The notes beneath the pieces were generated by a model that made no database searches, was not told the DNA's origin, and saw nothing but the letters and a program-made list of their open reading frames with translations. Shown piece after piece: positions 45,601-60,600 of a stretch of DNA of 64,000 nt; positions within the stretch are counted from its first letter, which is position 1; the number at the start of each line of letters is the position of its first letter. Both the position numbers and the translations under genes were made by a program. This DNA is from Apricaphanius iberus (taxonomy: Eukaryota > Chordata > Actinopteri > Cyprinodontiformes > Aphaniidae): positions 1,915,001-1,979,000 of the forward strand of contig JAPXFQ010002912.1 in assembly GCA_028564705.1 (NCBI GenBank), read 5' to 3'.

Positions 45601-48600
45601 TGTTAATTCAGAGAGCCTTTGGAATAGGAACTGGCCCACAGCATTGCAGATTCTTCATCGTACTGAGTAGGGTTGGGTATTGATAAAATAGATTTTGGAA
45701 ATTGTGAATCAATTCAAATTGATTTCTATAAGAAATTAAGTATCGATTTAGCAATAAAACATTTTTTTTCCCTACACAGCTCTAGTACTGAGCTACCAGA
45801 CTGAGCAAACAGCTCTAGTTAAAATCCGGATAACCTTTAACAAAACTCCACTTATTTATGTTTGTAGTGGTAGGACATACATTTTTTGGGTCATTTCCCC
45901 CCAAAACTTCTTTATTACTTTCAAAATTACATTACACTCTATGCATTTCTAAAGGAACTAAGGTGTTGGAGTTGAATTCTTAACTATTAATAATAATCTT
46001 GATTTAGCAATCATCCATGGATTTTACATCCTCCTCATGTAGAAGTGTACCAGAGTTCAGTTTCATTTATTGTATTGATGATGCAGCAGTGGGGTAAGGA
46101 ACAAAAATGATTTCTTTCTGAGCAGATCTACAAAAATTACAGGTTGTAATTTTTTTCAAATGTATCAGTGTAAAACTATGCTACTGCAGTAAAATGTGTA
46201 TTAACTTTCAACAGTTTTGCACATCTTCCCTTGGAGTGCAATAATTCTTAAATTTTACATTATTAATCCAAGTCTACATACTTGTAGTTGGTTTTCCTTT
46301 GAGGCTCAGTGAAGCAGGTGAGCTAGCACACCCTGCTGGCAACTGTTGAGGATTTCAAAAGTACATTTGTTTAATCCACTTTAATAGTCAAGCCCTGATT
46401 TGTGACTCCTCAAGGATCAAGTTGTTCTGTGAAAATATGACTTACCAAATAAACACATGCACCGAATCAATTCTACAATCTAATTTGACACAGAGTGTAA
46501 CTCAACTGGCTTTCGTGCTTTTTCCCTTCGATCTGCCCAGCTTTTTTACTTTAGTTTAATGTTCTGATTTTTTTTTTCTTATGGCTTTAAACATCTGTTG
46601 TCTTTTCCTTAACAGATACCATGGACAAAACTAAAGACTCACCCAATTTCTTTGGTAAGTTTCTATTCATTCATTCAGTCTGTAAGAAGCCATTTTGTGA
46701 AGCTCCACTGATGAATAGAGAATGTTAAATGGAGCTAAATTGGAAGGAAATACTTCAGTTTGATCTTTCATAGAGGCATAAAAAGGAAGTGTCTGACAGA
46801 TAGTCTCTATCTGTGCATCTATGTTGGAGAAGAGTAATTTAAGCGAATCCAAAATAAAAGGATCCCCTGCATACTCTGTAATGAATCATCTTCTCGATGG
46901 CTTTTTTTGTCTTCTATTGAATCTTGTATAGAATCCATTGGCGCTCGGTGTCGTTGTACATGATGTAACTTAATTTGTTTCCTTGAAGCTCTCTTGCTTG
47001 TTTAAGCAACATTCATTGGCCGCTGATCGATGATGTTTGAGTCAATTCGTCTAAACATGCCAGATCTATTTTACTGGGTTTTTGTTGTGATTGCCCGGTT
47101 CTTCTTTGTGGCTTCCCCATGGCTGCCATCTTTCACGGCGCAGGTGTTAGGTTAACAGTCTCAGTCCCAAGATGGGGGTTTTCCCAGCAGGACACCAGTT
47201 GTTGGAAACCACCAGTCACCTTCGCTCCAACTCCACCCATTTTCACCTGGATGTTGTATGGAATCCCTTTGGCTCATATGCAAATGAATTCAGAAAGTAT
47301 TTACACCCCTTTGTTTATCCACATTTTGATACCTTCCTAATTTTTGTTTTGGTAAGGAAAAAAATCTACACATAATAGTTTATTATAACAGACTGAAAAC
47401 CATTAAAATTTTTTTTTTTTTTCATTTATTTGATAGTTAAAAATAATAAGTAGATATTTTGTCAAAGCATATACATGAGCCAGCATCACAACCTCATGTA
47501 TGTCCCTACAAGCTTGGTACACCTGTCTTTTGGGGCGTTTTCTCCCATTCTTCTTTGCAGATCCTCTTAATTTGTAAGGTTTTATAGGCACCGTTTATTG
47601 AAAACAATTTCTAGGGATTTCTAGAGATGGTCAGGTCACTCAAGAACATTGACACTGTTCCTTGAGCTTCCGATTTTTAAAGTCTTGTACTTTTTTTGTC
47701 ATTATATTGGATAAAAATGCTTTGCCTTTGAGTTGTTACCATCTAATCATCCAGTTCCGGCTGCAGAAAAAACTCCCCCTTTGATATGATGCTCCCACCA
47801 CCATGCTTCACTGTTGGGAAGTTGTTTGCGTATGATGCGTTGGTACCAGTTCGTCTCCTGGTTTTGATGCTGGGAGTTGGGGCCAAAATGTTCTCGTTTG
47901 GTAACACTCTGCAACAATCTGCAAAACTGACGCCTGCTGCCATGTTCATGCAACCACTCTACCATAGAAGCTGTTAGCTCTTGTTCTCTCTGAATTGCTG
48001 TATTCCTGTTTCATAACGAGGGCTTATTCTATAGGTAACCATTTATTTTATAGACCAAAACAAAATGGACTGTGATGGTAAAAGAACAGGGTAGTTTTAC
48101 TTTAGTTTGTCTTAAAATAACAGGTAGCCATTTTTGTTTGCTGTATCCCTTCATCTTGAAAGAAACAGCCACTGCCGCCTAATGGTAGAAACAGCTGACA
48201 GGAACTTGTATTATGAACACCAAATAATAGATTTGTAGTTGCTAAGGTAAAGCGACGTCTTTTCTTTTAGACCCTGGATAAGGTGATAATGGAAATGAGC
48301 ACGTGTGATGAGCCCCGTCCCCCAAACGGTCCGTCTCCCATCGCAACGGCATCTGGTCAAAGGTGAGCTTTTGCTGTCCAGGTGAATGATCTCTCAGGTG
48401 CCAAAGGTTTTCTGGTATTATTAACACTCTGCAGAAAGATGTAATAGTGTAATTTGATGTAAACGCCATGCTTTTGTTGCCTTAAAGGGGAATTTATAGA
48501 CAAACATTAGCTCATTATTTGACTAGAAGTGCTGCTAATCACCATGTTTGTTGTCTGTACAGTGAATATGGCTTTGCTGAGAAGGTGGTGGAGGGCATAT

Positions 48601-51600
48601 CGTTATCCATCAACTCCATCGTCATCAAGATCAGCGCCAAGGCTTTTAACGCCTCCTTTGAGCTCTCCCAGCTGCAGGTGTACAGCGTCAACACCAGCTG
48701 GAGCATCAGTGACCTACGATTCACCCGCATCCAGGATCCTCAGAGGGGGGAGGTGGGCACTCGCTCTCTTCAGTGTAAATTGGGTTCGATTCGAGCGCCT
48801 TGTTTACAGCTCTCTGATTCATTACACCGTTTGGCTCCAGATCCTGACGTTCAAAGAAATCAGCTGGCAGATGATCCGCATCGAGGCCGACGCCATCCAG
48901 AGTGCCGCGCACGAGATGTTGAGCGCGCCCATCCGCCTCATCACCAACCAGTCAAAGATCCGAGTCACTCTTAAGAGACGGGTTAGAATCACACGCTAAA
49001 GCATTTGATTAGAATTGCACAAGCCTTTCCCCTGTGTGGCTTCGTAGGCTGCAGCCCTGCACGCAATTTGATCCATACAATAACCGATTGCCCTGAAAAG
49101 TTTTGCTAAGCTCATCAGATGCTATCAGCCATCCTCCATCTACACGTTTCATGTTTGTACAAGCGGTTCTTCCTGATGCAGATAAAGGACTGCAACGTGG
49201 TGGCTTCAAAGCTGATTCTTATCCTGGACGACCTGCTGTGGGTGCTGACTGACTCCCAGCTCAAAGCTATGGTGCAGTACGCAAAGTCCCTCAGCGAGGC
49301 CATGGAGAAGTCCGCCCAGCAGAGGAAAAGCATGGCTGCGGAAGACCAGGTACGCATTCATCACACAAATGCATCGAATTCACTGAGCTTGTTTCTTAGG
49401 CCATGTCCACACTAAGCCGGATAATGCCTTAAACGTATAATAATTTAGTCTACACCCCCCTATCGTCCACACTAACCCGGCATCGTTTAAGGTCTGTGAC
49501 CGGATAACTATTAGCCGGGTAAGAGAGCCGTGTAAATCTTAATTCAACGGCTAAACGACCTAGTGTGGACAGATTCCCCTGATAATGAAAGTGGAGTCAA
49601 TGAATGCTGCGTCAATAACAATATGACTCTACAGACAAAGACAACAGCGAAGAGTAATAAATCGATCTGGTTGTCTGTCCACACCAAAAACTCTATCTTC
49701 TTCAGAGCAGCTATTGTTTTCTTTGGTTAACGGGACGAGCAGATATGTACTGTGCTGTAGAGCTTCTTGTATATTATGTAGGCGCTGGCGTCATGTAGAT
49801 TATACGCGGGTTTCGTGCGTCTTTTCGCGCATGCCCAGTATCTGCACAGGTCTGTATGGGATTGCGCAATCATGGGACCTTAAACGGGGCGTAAATGCTC
49901 GTGTTGAGTGGATAACATTAGATGTCTAACACCCCGTATAACCTTATCGGCTTAGTGTGGACGTAGCCTTACAGTTGCCTTGTCTACTGATAGCAACTCT
50001 GTCTCTTTGTTCTTCTGTTAACCAGAAAAAAAGTCTATATTCACACCCATCCTCCTCTCAACACACTTACCCAATACTGTTAAGGTCTGAAATTTACACT
50101 AACATGCCATCTGATGGAGACATTGAGCACTGCACAGTTTACAGCAACCCCACAGTTAAAAAAAAAAGTTTTAAAAAATCTTTATTTTTATTGCAGAGCT
50201 ATAATTTTGCAGTAGAGTTCAGAAAACTCGTTTTTTTATGTTTGTGGTCATTTGAGAGAAGAGCTTTCAGATTGTTTTAAGTTTTGTAATTTGAAGTAAA
50301 TTTCCTTTTTGCTCTTGCTGTAGGTATTTTCTCACACATTCCCCTTACTTGAATGGTCTGCTCTCTTTTCTTTTCCATTTTGAAAAGGGGCTTCAGTGTT
50401 GCAAGATTTTCATACCACGTTTACTAAAAGCTGCCAGACCTTATTAGCAACAGCATTAACCCTTCGTTACAGATTTAAATGATCAGTAACCATGCAAAAA
50501 TAAGAAGCAGAAGCGCTGAAAGATGCTGTCGGTTTTCACCAGGTGTCATCGCCGCCCCCTACAGCCCAACAAGTGCGCACCCAGCAGGCGTCCACTGCCG
50601 CCAACCAGAGCGAGACCATGGCCAAACTGTTCAGTGCGTACGATGTGTGCGAGACCTCCCACCACCTCCAGATCACACACCTCGACCTGCACATCTGTGA
50701 TGACATCCACGCTAAGGACAAAGGTATCAAATACTGTCACTTACAGGCGCAAAATTTAGAAATATTTATGTAGTGCAGCCCTTGAGTCTACATTTGATCT
50801 CGAGTTTACTACAAGTCACTTTAGAAACAAAGGGTAATTATAAAGTGAAAGGAAAATAATGGGTTATAACTTTGCCTGTTCATTCATACTTGTTTAGCTT
50901 AGACAGGTTTGTAGGAGAGGATCTGTGATCTTCAGATTGACTTTTCCTGCTTCAATCTCTTAGTTGAATTTAAGTCTGGACTAAATCAGGGCCATTCTAA
51001 CATATTAATCTGTTTTAATCTTAAAGGTCTCATTCGCTCAGTTTTTTTTCTATGAATTCCCTTTGGTTTCTAGCCCAATTAAATGCCTTGTGAGCCTTTT
51101 ATATGTTGAAAAAATACTGTCTCGCGCCTGTTTTAGCAAATTGCAGTTTGTCGGTAACCTGGCAAAAAAACAAAACAGATCTGGAACTGCTACCATAGAA
51201 AGCGTTTGAAAAAAGGCTGGGCCATCTGGTATATTTTGAGCTGATTGGAGGATGTGCCCGCCAAGTGTCCGCATGTCACGATTTACCCAATCACGGTCTC
51301 TCAAGTTTCTTTACTACCAGCGGTGCAAGCCGATAAATCAAGCTCTTACCAAATCCGGTCGGAAGAATAGCACACATATCTTTATAATCAAGAAATGCAC
51401 AAACTACTTCCCTTTGCTAATTTTTCAACGAAGGAATCGTCTCTTGTTCTCCTAAAACAGATTCAATAACCGTTTGTATGTCCATCGGCGCGGCCATGTT
51501 TGTTTTGCTTTACCTGGGCTGCTGCTATCGTCTTACCTAAACTTCCATGCACCCGCCCCAAAGCACAATGCTTACAAACGATTGGTCCGCACCATCAGTG

Positions 51601-54600
51601 GATTTGAATTGATCAGTTTAGTTGGAGCAGTACAAGATGAATTTTCGTGGGTTTGGAAAAATCCAAATCTTGTATGCAGTTTACAGTGCAAGGTTAAGCC
51701 TAGTTTATAACTCAGTTTTGACGGAGACGGACTGACACAGAGCCATTATCCATCGATGCAAGGGCTCTCCGTCACCTATGCAACGACGGACAGTGTTAAG
51801 GTCCATTTTCTACCTAGCTGTCTCCGTCAACATAGAGCGTATGCCTGTGATTGGATCGTTTCACCAGAGTGGTGCTCTATAGTCGCTGTAATCAGTAGTT
51901 AATGCAACATTTGGGGACCACCTGCTTTGTATTGAAAGAATAATTTATCTAATCTGGTCTTTTGGCGATTTTGAACACAAGGTGTAGGAAAAGAACAAAA
52001 AAAGGCTGGTGTTTGTTTCCATAGGTTTAGAGTTTTCTATGAGATTGACTTCTAGTAAAATGCTTTCCAGCCTAATCAAAACATACTTTCTGTTGTGCAT
52101 TGCTCCTTGAAAGGTAAATGTGTTCAAAGGCTGAAGAAAAAAACTGAAACCACGCTGTGATAGTATGCAGATAGTAGGCATAGCTGCAATGAAAAGTTGG
52201 CACCCTCTGCTTTCCTGGTCGAAAAGTGATCACAATTTCTCTATAATTAACCTAATTATTAGTGGTAAACTCAATAATCATATCAACTACAAATTAAAAG
52301 TAAGAAGTAACACAAAGGAATTACAGGAGCCGATTTAGACTTGGGCTACATTACAACAAACCCCTGCTGCATGGCACATGGACACGGTCTCAAAAGCCCC
52401 TTACTTGAAGTAGCATCCATATTCTTGGATTAAATGTGTATCTACATAACTACGGCAACAGTGCAGCTCGTGCATTTGTGTTTACAGAAGCGGTTTTCCA
52501 ACCTCTGCTTCTAGTTATTGCAGCATGCAGCGGCAGATTACAGCGGGTATTTGTCTAAATCGACTCGTGTAATTCCTTCGTGGTACTTTCTACTTTTCAT
52601 TTGCAGTCGATATGATGGATTTCACTAGTTAGAATCATTATTGAGTAATTTTAATCACTTTTACACACAAAATGCTAATTGCTACCATTCACTTACAATG
52701 TTTATGCTAAGCTAAAGCAAACAGGCTGCTGCCAGATCAGGAAAGTGAGTGGGGTGGTTACAAAATGCTTTTTCTCATTTATCAAAGTCAGGGGAATATT
52801 GAATAAAATTTTTTAAATTTTCAGATTTTCAGTGTAGGAGACCTTTAGGCCTAATTGTCGAGGGTTGATGACCTGCTGGTAGTTTAACCTGCTCCCAGGC
52901 GTTATATCTATTACAGCAATGTCGTTTTTGTTTTTTGTTTTTCTTCCACTGTGGCTCTTTATTTAGCTCCATTTATCTTCCCACGAATCTGATCTGGTCT
53001 TCTCAAAAGAGAAACAAAAAGAACCCCATAAACTCAGTATGATGCTTCCACTACCATGTTTCAACATGAGGTTGGAACATTTAGGGCAATGTGCAGTGTG
53101 AAGCATTTTCATCGAGGACAGGAGTTCAATTTTACCCTCTGACCTTATTACCTTTTTTCAGATGTTTGCCATCTCCCCTTCACAGCTTGTGATGAGAAGC
53201 AAACAGAACTTCTGGCTTTGTTCAGTAGTGACTTACTTTCTATTTTTCCATAAAGTCCTATTTTGTAAGACAAATAGTTTTCTTTCCCTCTGATTCTTCC
53301 ACCCGACCTGTACATTTCTGCTTCTCCTCCAGATTTACAATGACTGGTTTTCTGACAGGCTGAGCAAGAAAAGCATATGTCAGTTTGCACATTTTGAAAA
53401 CTTAGAAATCATTTTCTTTCCACTTCACAATTTCTGTTGGTTCAAATACAAAACACGGTCAGTTAATACTTTAAACAGGAAATCACCCTAATGTTATTTT
53501 TCTCTTCCTGCTCCAAAGCTACCAATAGGAGGATAACGGGGGGAGCGATGCAGCTTTCCTTTAGCTCCATCACCCTCGACTACTACCCTTTCCACAAAGC
53601 AGGTCAGTTTATTTCTTTTCTCTTATGCCTTTTTTTCCTTTGGTGTTATCATAGCATTTGTTAAAAGAACCCTTAAAACAACTCTTCAGCTATTTGGTCT
53701 CATGTTTGTCTTTCTTTTTCTCAGGGGACAGCTGTGTCCACTGGATGCACTACAGCGAAGCAACTAAAACCAGAGAGAGTTGGGCAAAAAGTCTGCTGGA
53801 TGAGTTCAGGACGAACGTAGAAAGATTAAAGAGTGCAGTTCGAGAGCGACAAGGCCCGGGCAACTCTCACAGCTCCCCACATCATGGTAAATGAGGATGT
53901 TTCATCATATCCTACAAATAATAGCTCAGCAGGACATCATCCCTCTGGGTTTTCTGTCCCTCAGTGTCCCTTAAGGACGAGGTCTATGAACCTCTAGGAA
54001 GTCAGGACAGTGCAGAAGGAGAAGTAGGGCTTAGGGAAGCAGATGGAGGACTCCTAGATTGGAGCCCCTACACACAACCTCCACCCCAGTGCTGCTGGTG
54101 CCTAGAACCAGGTACCACTGTGTGTGTGCGTGTGTGTGTTGGTGCGCACAGCTAGGTGCGGTGATGCACACTAGTTGAAGAGCCCCCCTCTGTGTTTGTC
54201 ATATTTTCTTTTTTCAGTTATTTTCTTTGCTTGTTTGCTACTTTCTCCACAGGTAAGATAAGCACCTGTTCCTCCAGCACCTCCTTCAGCCCTCCTCCAA
54301 CTCCAAAAACCCAGCTCATGTCCAGCTCCATTGTTCTTAGGATGGCAGACTTCAGCATTTACCAGGTCACTGCAACAATCCCTATAGTGCCTTGCAGACG
54401 TATTCATATTCCTTTGCTTTAAAATATTTTTTGTCAGAGTTTGAATATTTAAGGTTCCTGTGTTTATTATTGTGAAGGGGAAACTAAATAATTTTGCAAA
54501 TAATGTGTTTGGCATAAAAACCTGTATTTATATTAGGGGTTTCACAATCTCTATTTAAAAAAAAATTGAAATCACGTCACGACGTTGCGCATCGAAATCT

Positions 54601-57600
54601 AAAAGACTATCGCGATCATGTCCTCTCATGTTTACATACTGCGCATTAACCTCTATAACGCAATCGGAGGACACCTCTGCAGAACATATTAGCTGATGCT
54701 AGAAAGTAGCTATTAGCTAAGCAGTGGTACCAGAGCCGCTCCTTCTATTTTCAAATCACCAGTGAGGAAATTCCCTGTGATTTAATTCGACATTCTCGTT
54801 GTAAACAAGAGGACCACTGTTAGCTGCACATTAGCTGGTTTCTCTGAGGCGTCCGGAGCTGAGTGATGGAGCAGCAGTAAGCAAAAAGAGTCTCTAGATG
54901 GCAGCCACCCTCTGTTACTAATCATTTGTGTTATTTAATTCAAGATTTTTACACAATTTGTTGTAAATACAATAATATTGTAAATAAATTATTTCAGTTT
55001 GAAATGGAAATTGCATCACTTACGTCCTTTGAAATAAGATTTACTGTACAAAGTTTAATGAATAAAACCAATAATCATAGACTAGATTAGTCTAAAAATG
55101 GCATAGGGCTCTGTGCTGTAAGATTGGAGAATCATGACCTCTCTAATTTATATATACTATTCTTGTATTTATATACTATATAATTCATTAAATCTATTTA
55201 TATAGCTGTAATATGCTTTACTGATTGAACGTAATTGGTTGCATCTGCTGAAGAAAAGCCTCCCCCACAGCATAATGCTGCCACTACCGTTTTTACACAA
55301 TACAACTATGCACTATTTTAACTGGTTGTGTCACATGAAATCCCAATAAAATACATGTCTGTGGTTGAATGGTGACATGATGTGATAAATCTGAAGTTGC
55401 ATGAATTCTTTTTCGAGGCGTTATATGAAGCAGCTGAGGCTGAGACGTTTTTTTCCCCCAATACGTTAACTTTTCTGCAGGTGTCCACAGCAGACCAGCG
55501 GCGCTCCAGCCCCAAGACCATGATCTCCTGTAATAAGAAGTCCTTGTACCTTCCCTCAGAGATGCCGGCCATCCACGTTGAGTTTACAGAATACTACTTT
55601 CCTGATGGAAAGGACTATCCAAGTGAGACATTAACCCTTTTAGTACCCTCACTTCCTAAGTTTCTCGTTTTTATCAAATTCTTAGATAAATGTAACATCT
55701 TTCCCACTATCACCCCTTCCTCCTTCTGCTCCTGCAGTTCCCTGTCCCAACCTGTACGCCCAGCTAAACGCCCTGCAGCTCGTTCTGGATCCTCGCAGCC
55801 TGGTGTGGATCAACCTCTTCGCTCTTGACATCAGGCAGAGTCTGGAGCAGTTCATGGAGATCTACAAGCTCAACGACTCTCAGAAGCCCGACGAGCACGT
55901 TGACATCAAGGTGGACGGTCTCATGCTAAAAGTAAGGGGGACTGTGGGCAAAACTGGGTTAAAACAAATTCAAAGGTTATCAAAACCAGAATTATGTGGA
56001 AGTACTGTTATTTCTTCCCGCTTAATGCTGCATGACCGTACATGGTGTAAAGTATGATGACAGCAGTGGGTGGGTCTGTGTATTTTTTGAGTACAGCCAA
56101 TTGAATCTAAGATAGCATTAAAGGTAATATAGAGGCTATCACTTTCAGTGTCAACATGAATGTAGAAATGCCCCACTATAACGACCTTATCGGTAGTTAA
56201 AGGTATCATCTCAAACAGTATTCTAACAGTCTATTTGAAAAGCACACAATAAAAGTGTTATATTAAGGGTTCAGGCGTTTGGTTTATTTTTGTGTGTGTA
56301 AAAAGCGTCGTCAATAAAGCCTATTTCAGTTGCTAAAACTCGAGGCTCAAGACAGAGCCGAAAACAACACAGCTGCATCCACTAAGCAAATCTTTCCAGC
56401 CCAGTATATTAAAAGCCGTGGGTGTTGTTTGCACCCGTTTACTGAACATTCTGAGATGCTACAGATCAATTAACCACACAATGCTGATATAAGAAGCTTG
56501 ATAAATGGCTAACACACATTAGCATTAGCATGTAACCACTTCTCTATCCATCAGGCGACTTTGTTCTTTGATTCAGCTGCTGTTCTTAAGGAATGTAGAA
56601 TAAAATCCTGTAATCCATGCAGCCAAACGCATTTTTTCACAGAGAAAGTAAAAAATCCAACAAAAAAGTGTTTTAAGATGCAAAAAACCGAAGCAGCCAT
56701 GAGCAGAAGGAGGAGGGTGTGTTTGAAAATCTACCAGAGGTAAACCACTCTGCCTGCAGGCACGGTGCAGACACTTCTAGCACTCCCTTGTTTTCATCTA
56801 GTGATGTCACTAATTGAACACTCAGTCATTTTCTACGAGAGGGAGGGGCAGCTGCTCAGAGCAGAATTCAGGATGATTACTCAGACATGCGTAAATTAAG
56901 CCAAAAACTACTCTGGTGCGGTATTTATGAGAACATTGCATTACCAGATGGGCGAAAACTCCAAACTCTTGATTTTGCATGATATAGGGCCTTTAATACT
57001 AAATCCGATTAAAAAAAAATCTGAGATCTGATTGAGAATAAATTGAGAAATTTAGAGTAAGGGCTTGATGGATGATACAACGCAAATACAAGTGGTTGTC
57101 CTGCTTTGCAACTTGGTTGAGAAAAAAGTTATCTATTGCAATTTTATGGTTATGTCTGATTTATATTAATTTTTTTACTCTGTTAGGTGGTGGTTCCCAC
57201 TGAGCCAGATGCCTCCTATGCTGCTGACCTGCCTCGCTCCATCTCAATACAGACATCAGAGATGGTAGCCACCAACACTCGGCACCCCTCCAACTGCACT
57301 CGCTCCCACCTTGAGGCCCTTTTGCAAGCCTTCGAAGGGGAACCCTTCTTCTCTCCATCTTTCACCTCTTTCCCCCGGTCCCCCTCCTCTGTGCCCATTC
57401 TCCACCCCTGCTTCCAGCAGCATGCTCACGAACAAGACACCAAGTTGCACAACGTCCACCGGGGGCTGGTGGAACCCACAATGGGTGCAGACGCCCTCAA
57501 AATGCCCGCCGCCACTGACTTTTGGGCGCTGCATTTTGCCCAGTTTTGGGTGGACTACGAAGGCACCCGAGGAGGTAAAGGGCGGCCGCAGCCCTTCGTG

Positions 57601-60600
57601 GACTCTTTCCCCCTCACTGTGTGGGCTTGTCAGCCTGCAAAACTCATGGAGCATCAGGAGAAGCTGAAAGACTCTGCAGGAACAGGACTGTCCAAAAGCT
57701 TGTCAGTGGAGGCGGTTGCACGTTTGCAGAGAAAGCGGATGCTAAAGGATTATTACAGCACTGATAGTGCACCAGCATCATCTCCCTGCAAAAATTCAGC
57801 ACTTCTACAAAGTAACGGGCTCCATAAACCCCACTCGTTGGAAACCCTGCCCAACTCAAACTCATTGTCATCAAGTAAAGATGCAGATGTCCATCTGCTG
57901 GTGCATGTGCAGAAGCCTTTAAGCGCTCAGGTATCTTTGTGTTTTCTTTAAAAAGATGCGATAGCATTTGCTTTTGTTACAATGAGAATAATAAAAGTTT
58001 AATATTTCATGTTCTTTCCTACTTGTGTTTTAGGTGAGCCATCGGCAGTATGTATTCCTGATGCACCTTCTGCGCACCCTCAAAACCCTGCAGCAAACAC
58101 TACAGCAGGATCTGGAGCAGGTGGTCTCAAAGAGGGAGCGGAAAGACCCAACACACAGTCCTGCCGACCCCAAAACCTTCACCTTTTGCTTGGGCCTCCT
58201 GCTCAAAAGTGCAGAGGTTTCCCTCCTCATGAAGCCTATACCGCAGCCTGAGGGATCTCCTGTAGGATCAGAGCTCTCCCCCTCGGAGAGCAGAGGAACT
58301 TTAGAACCAGCAGGTGACGTCGGAGAAGGGTCGGTGAAGGGCAATGAAGATCCCGGATCTGAAGACAAAGCTACAGCTAAACAGTCCTGTACTGTAGACC
58401 AGCTGTTGTGTGGCGAAGGAACAGATAGGGGAGCCACTCTGGGTCCTGCCCCTCTAATTCCCTCTTCAACTTGTGAGGAGAGGAATCCAGCTAAGAATCC
58501 AGACAGGGGGGCTTCAGATGATGGGGGTGAAGGCGTGGTGGATGGGTCAGCAAGCAGGGAGGAAGTGAGTTCTGGGCTGGACTCCAGTGGGATTGACCCT
58601 CTTTCTGACTTAAGTGACAAAGAGAAGACTGCCACTGCAAAGCTGCCTCAGTCAATATCCAGGTAAATTTCTATCTTCATTCCTCATGCTGTATGCACAA
58701 GTTAAAATAACTGCAGATAAATTTCAACTATGATATAAGCATGCAACGCTTGCAGAATGCTTCGCTTTCAAAGCTACAGCTATCGAATCAGTTTGAAAAA
58801 AAGTGGTATTGTTGCATCCCTATTGCTTCTTCCTCACAGAACACAGTTTATGTAATTCAGTACTGTTTTTAATCGGTATCGGCAGATTATTAACCTAAAA
58901 TATCTGGCTACAGACTAGGGTTGCACTGATCCACATTTTCAGTTTCCGATACAGAGACAAAGTGGGTACATAAAGTCCTGCTTTAATGTACAGAAACGTC
59001 TCATGGAAGGCAACTATTTTTCTTTTGTTATTACTTCTCATTTAGTATTTTCAAATAAAGCAGAAACACAAAAACATGGGGGGGGGGGCGTCCTCAGTTT
59101 AGTGTTGTATAAATAAAGTCCAGTGTCCTCATTTATCAGTATGCATCGTCCTCAGTTGTATTGAAAAAAGAAGTCAATTTCTCCCATTTCCTAGAAAAGG
59201 TTTCTCCTCTGGATCCTAGAGAAAAAGTCATCTTTTTCATTAAACACATTTCCTTTACCTTGACTCTTGGAGCTTCAGTTTTATACCAGCATTTTGTAAT
59301 AACTTTTTTACAAGCCATCAACAGTATTTTAAACAGATACAAGTCTTTTTTTAATAACCACATTTTTGCCGGTGTCTCCCTGCGAGTCTGCGTTTCACAA
59401 GCTCCTGCTGAACCTCCTTGGCGCTGTTATAGACTCTAGTTCCAGTTTCCCAGTTGATCTTCATCCTGGTGAACAGTGTCTGGAACCGGACGCCTTTTTC
59501 TTTTAAGATTCTTTTGACAGCCTTATACTCCTTTCTTCTTTGTACAACTGCAGTCGCGTAGTCGTGGTCGAAAGATGGGACTTTGTTCCCCAGCTGTATT
59601 TTCTTTCTCCAGGCCTCTCTCAGGATTCTCTTTATTTTTGAATTCCAGAAAGTTCACAATGAGGGATAAATGCTGTCATTGTTTTTGGCAAGGTATACAC
59701 CCTAGTACTAGGAAAATCCCGATAGCAGTGCAATGGTTGTCGCAAAATCACTTATTTCAGCTTATGAAGTCACTAAACCTCTAAGATAAATTCTGTTTTT
59801 GAAATCTGGTGTATATCTGATCTAGGCTCATGGTATGGATATTGTCATTATTCTTTAATGGGGTGCTTTTAGGCTTTCATTTAAGCCCAGGACTGCTTAG
59901 AATCTGTCTGACAAACACAGAGCTCACATGACTTCTTTAAAATAGAAATAACACACATTTTCTCACAATTTCCGCCTAAACTGTATGCTGTCTTTTATCG
60001 CTGTGGCATGAAAAACCACCAGGGACACAAAACCCAGGGACGTGTGCAGCCAGTAACAAGGCTTCAAAATTGAATAGAGCGAATAGATTGAATAAATAGG
60101 ATGGAGCACTATTAGTCGTAAAAGTCAATAAACAGATTGTCAAGTGAATATATTTCATCAAAGACTGTTTTGTATGCTATGTTGATATCCATTATTTTAT
60201 TATCAATCATCATTTTCCATGTTGTCGTCCTCTTCATCTGAATTTTCCACACAGGTCGCCTGCTTTTCACACTCTGTTTACACATTTCTGTGCACCTGAG
60301 GCCATTTGCAAGACACATGCAGTGGGGAAAACAAATATTTGATACACTGCTGATTTTTAAAGTTTTCCAAATTAGAAAACATTTAGAGATCTGTAATTTG
60401 TATGAAAGGTACTCTTCAGCTGTGAGGGACAGAATCTTAAACAAAAATGCAGAAAGTCATGGTGGTTGATTTTAAAATAATGAATTTCCATTTTATTGCA
60501 TGATATAAGAATTTGATACATCTGACAAACAGAAATCAATATTTGGTACAGAAACCTTTGTTTGGAATTACGGAGATCAGATGTTTTCTGTAGTTCTTCA

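Noticed and set aside
57256..57654. 132-codon minus-strand frame over bltp3b exon 15
   Set aside because: Shadow of a conserved coding exon.
58030..58635. 201-codon minus-strand frame over bltp3b exon 16
   Set aside because: Shadow; the plus strand matches BLTP3 and splices correctly.
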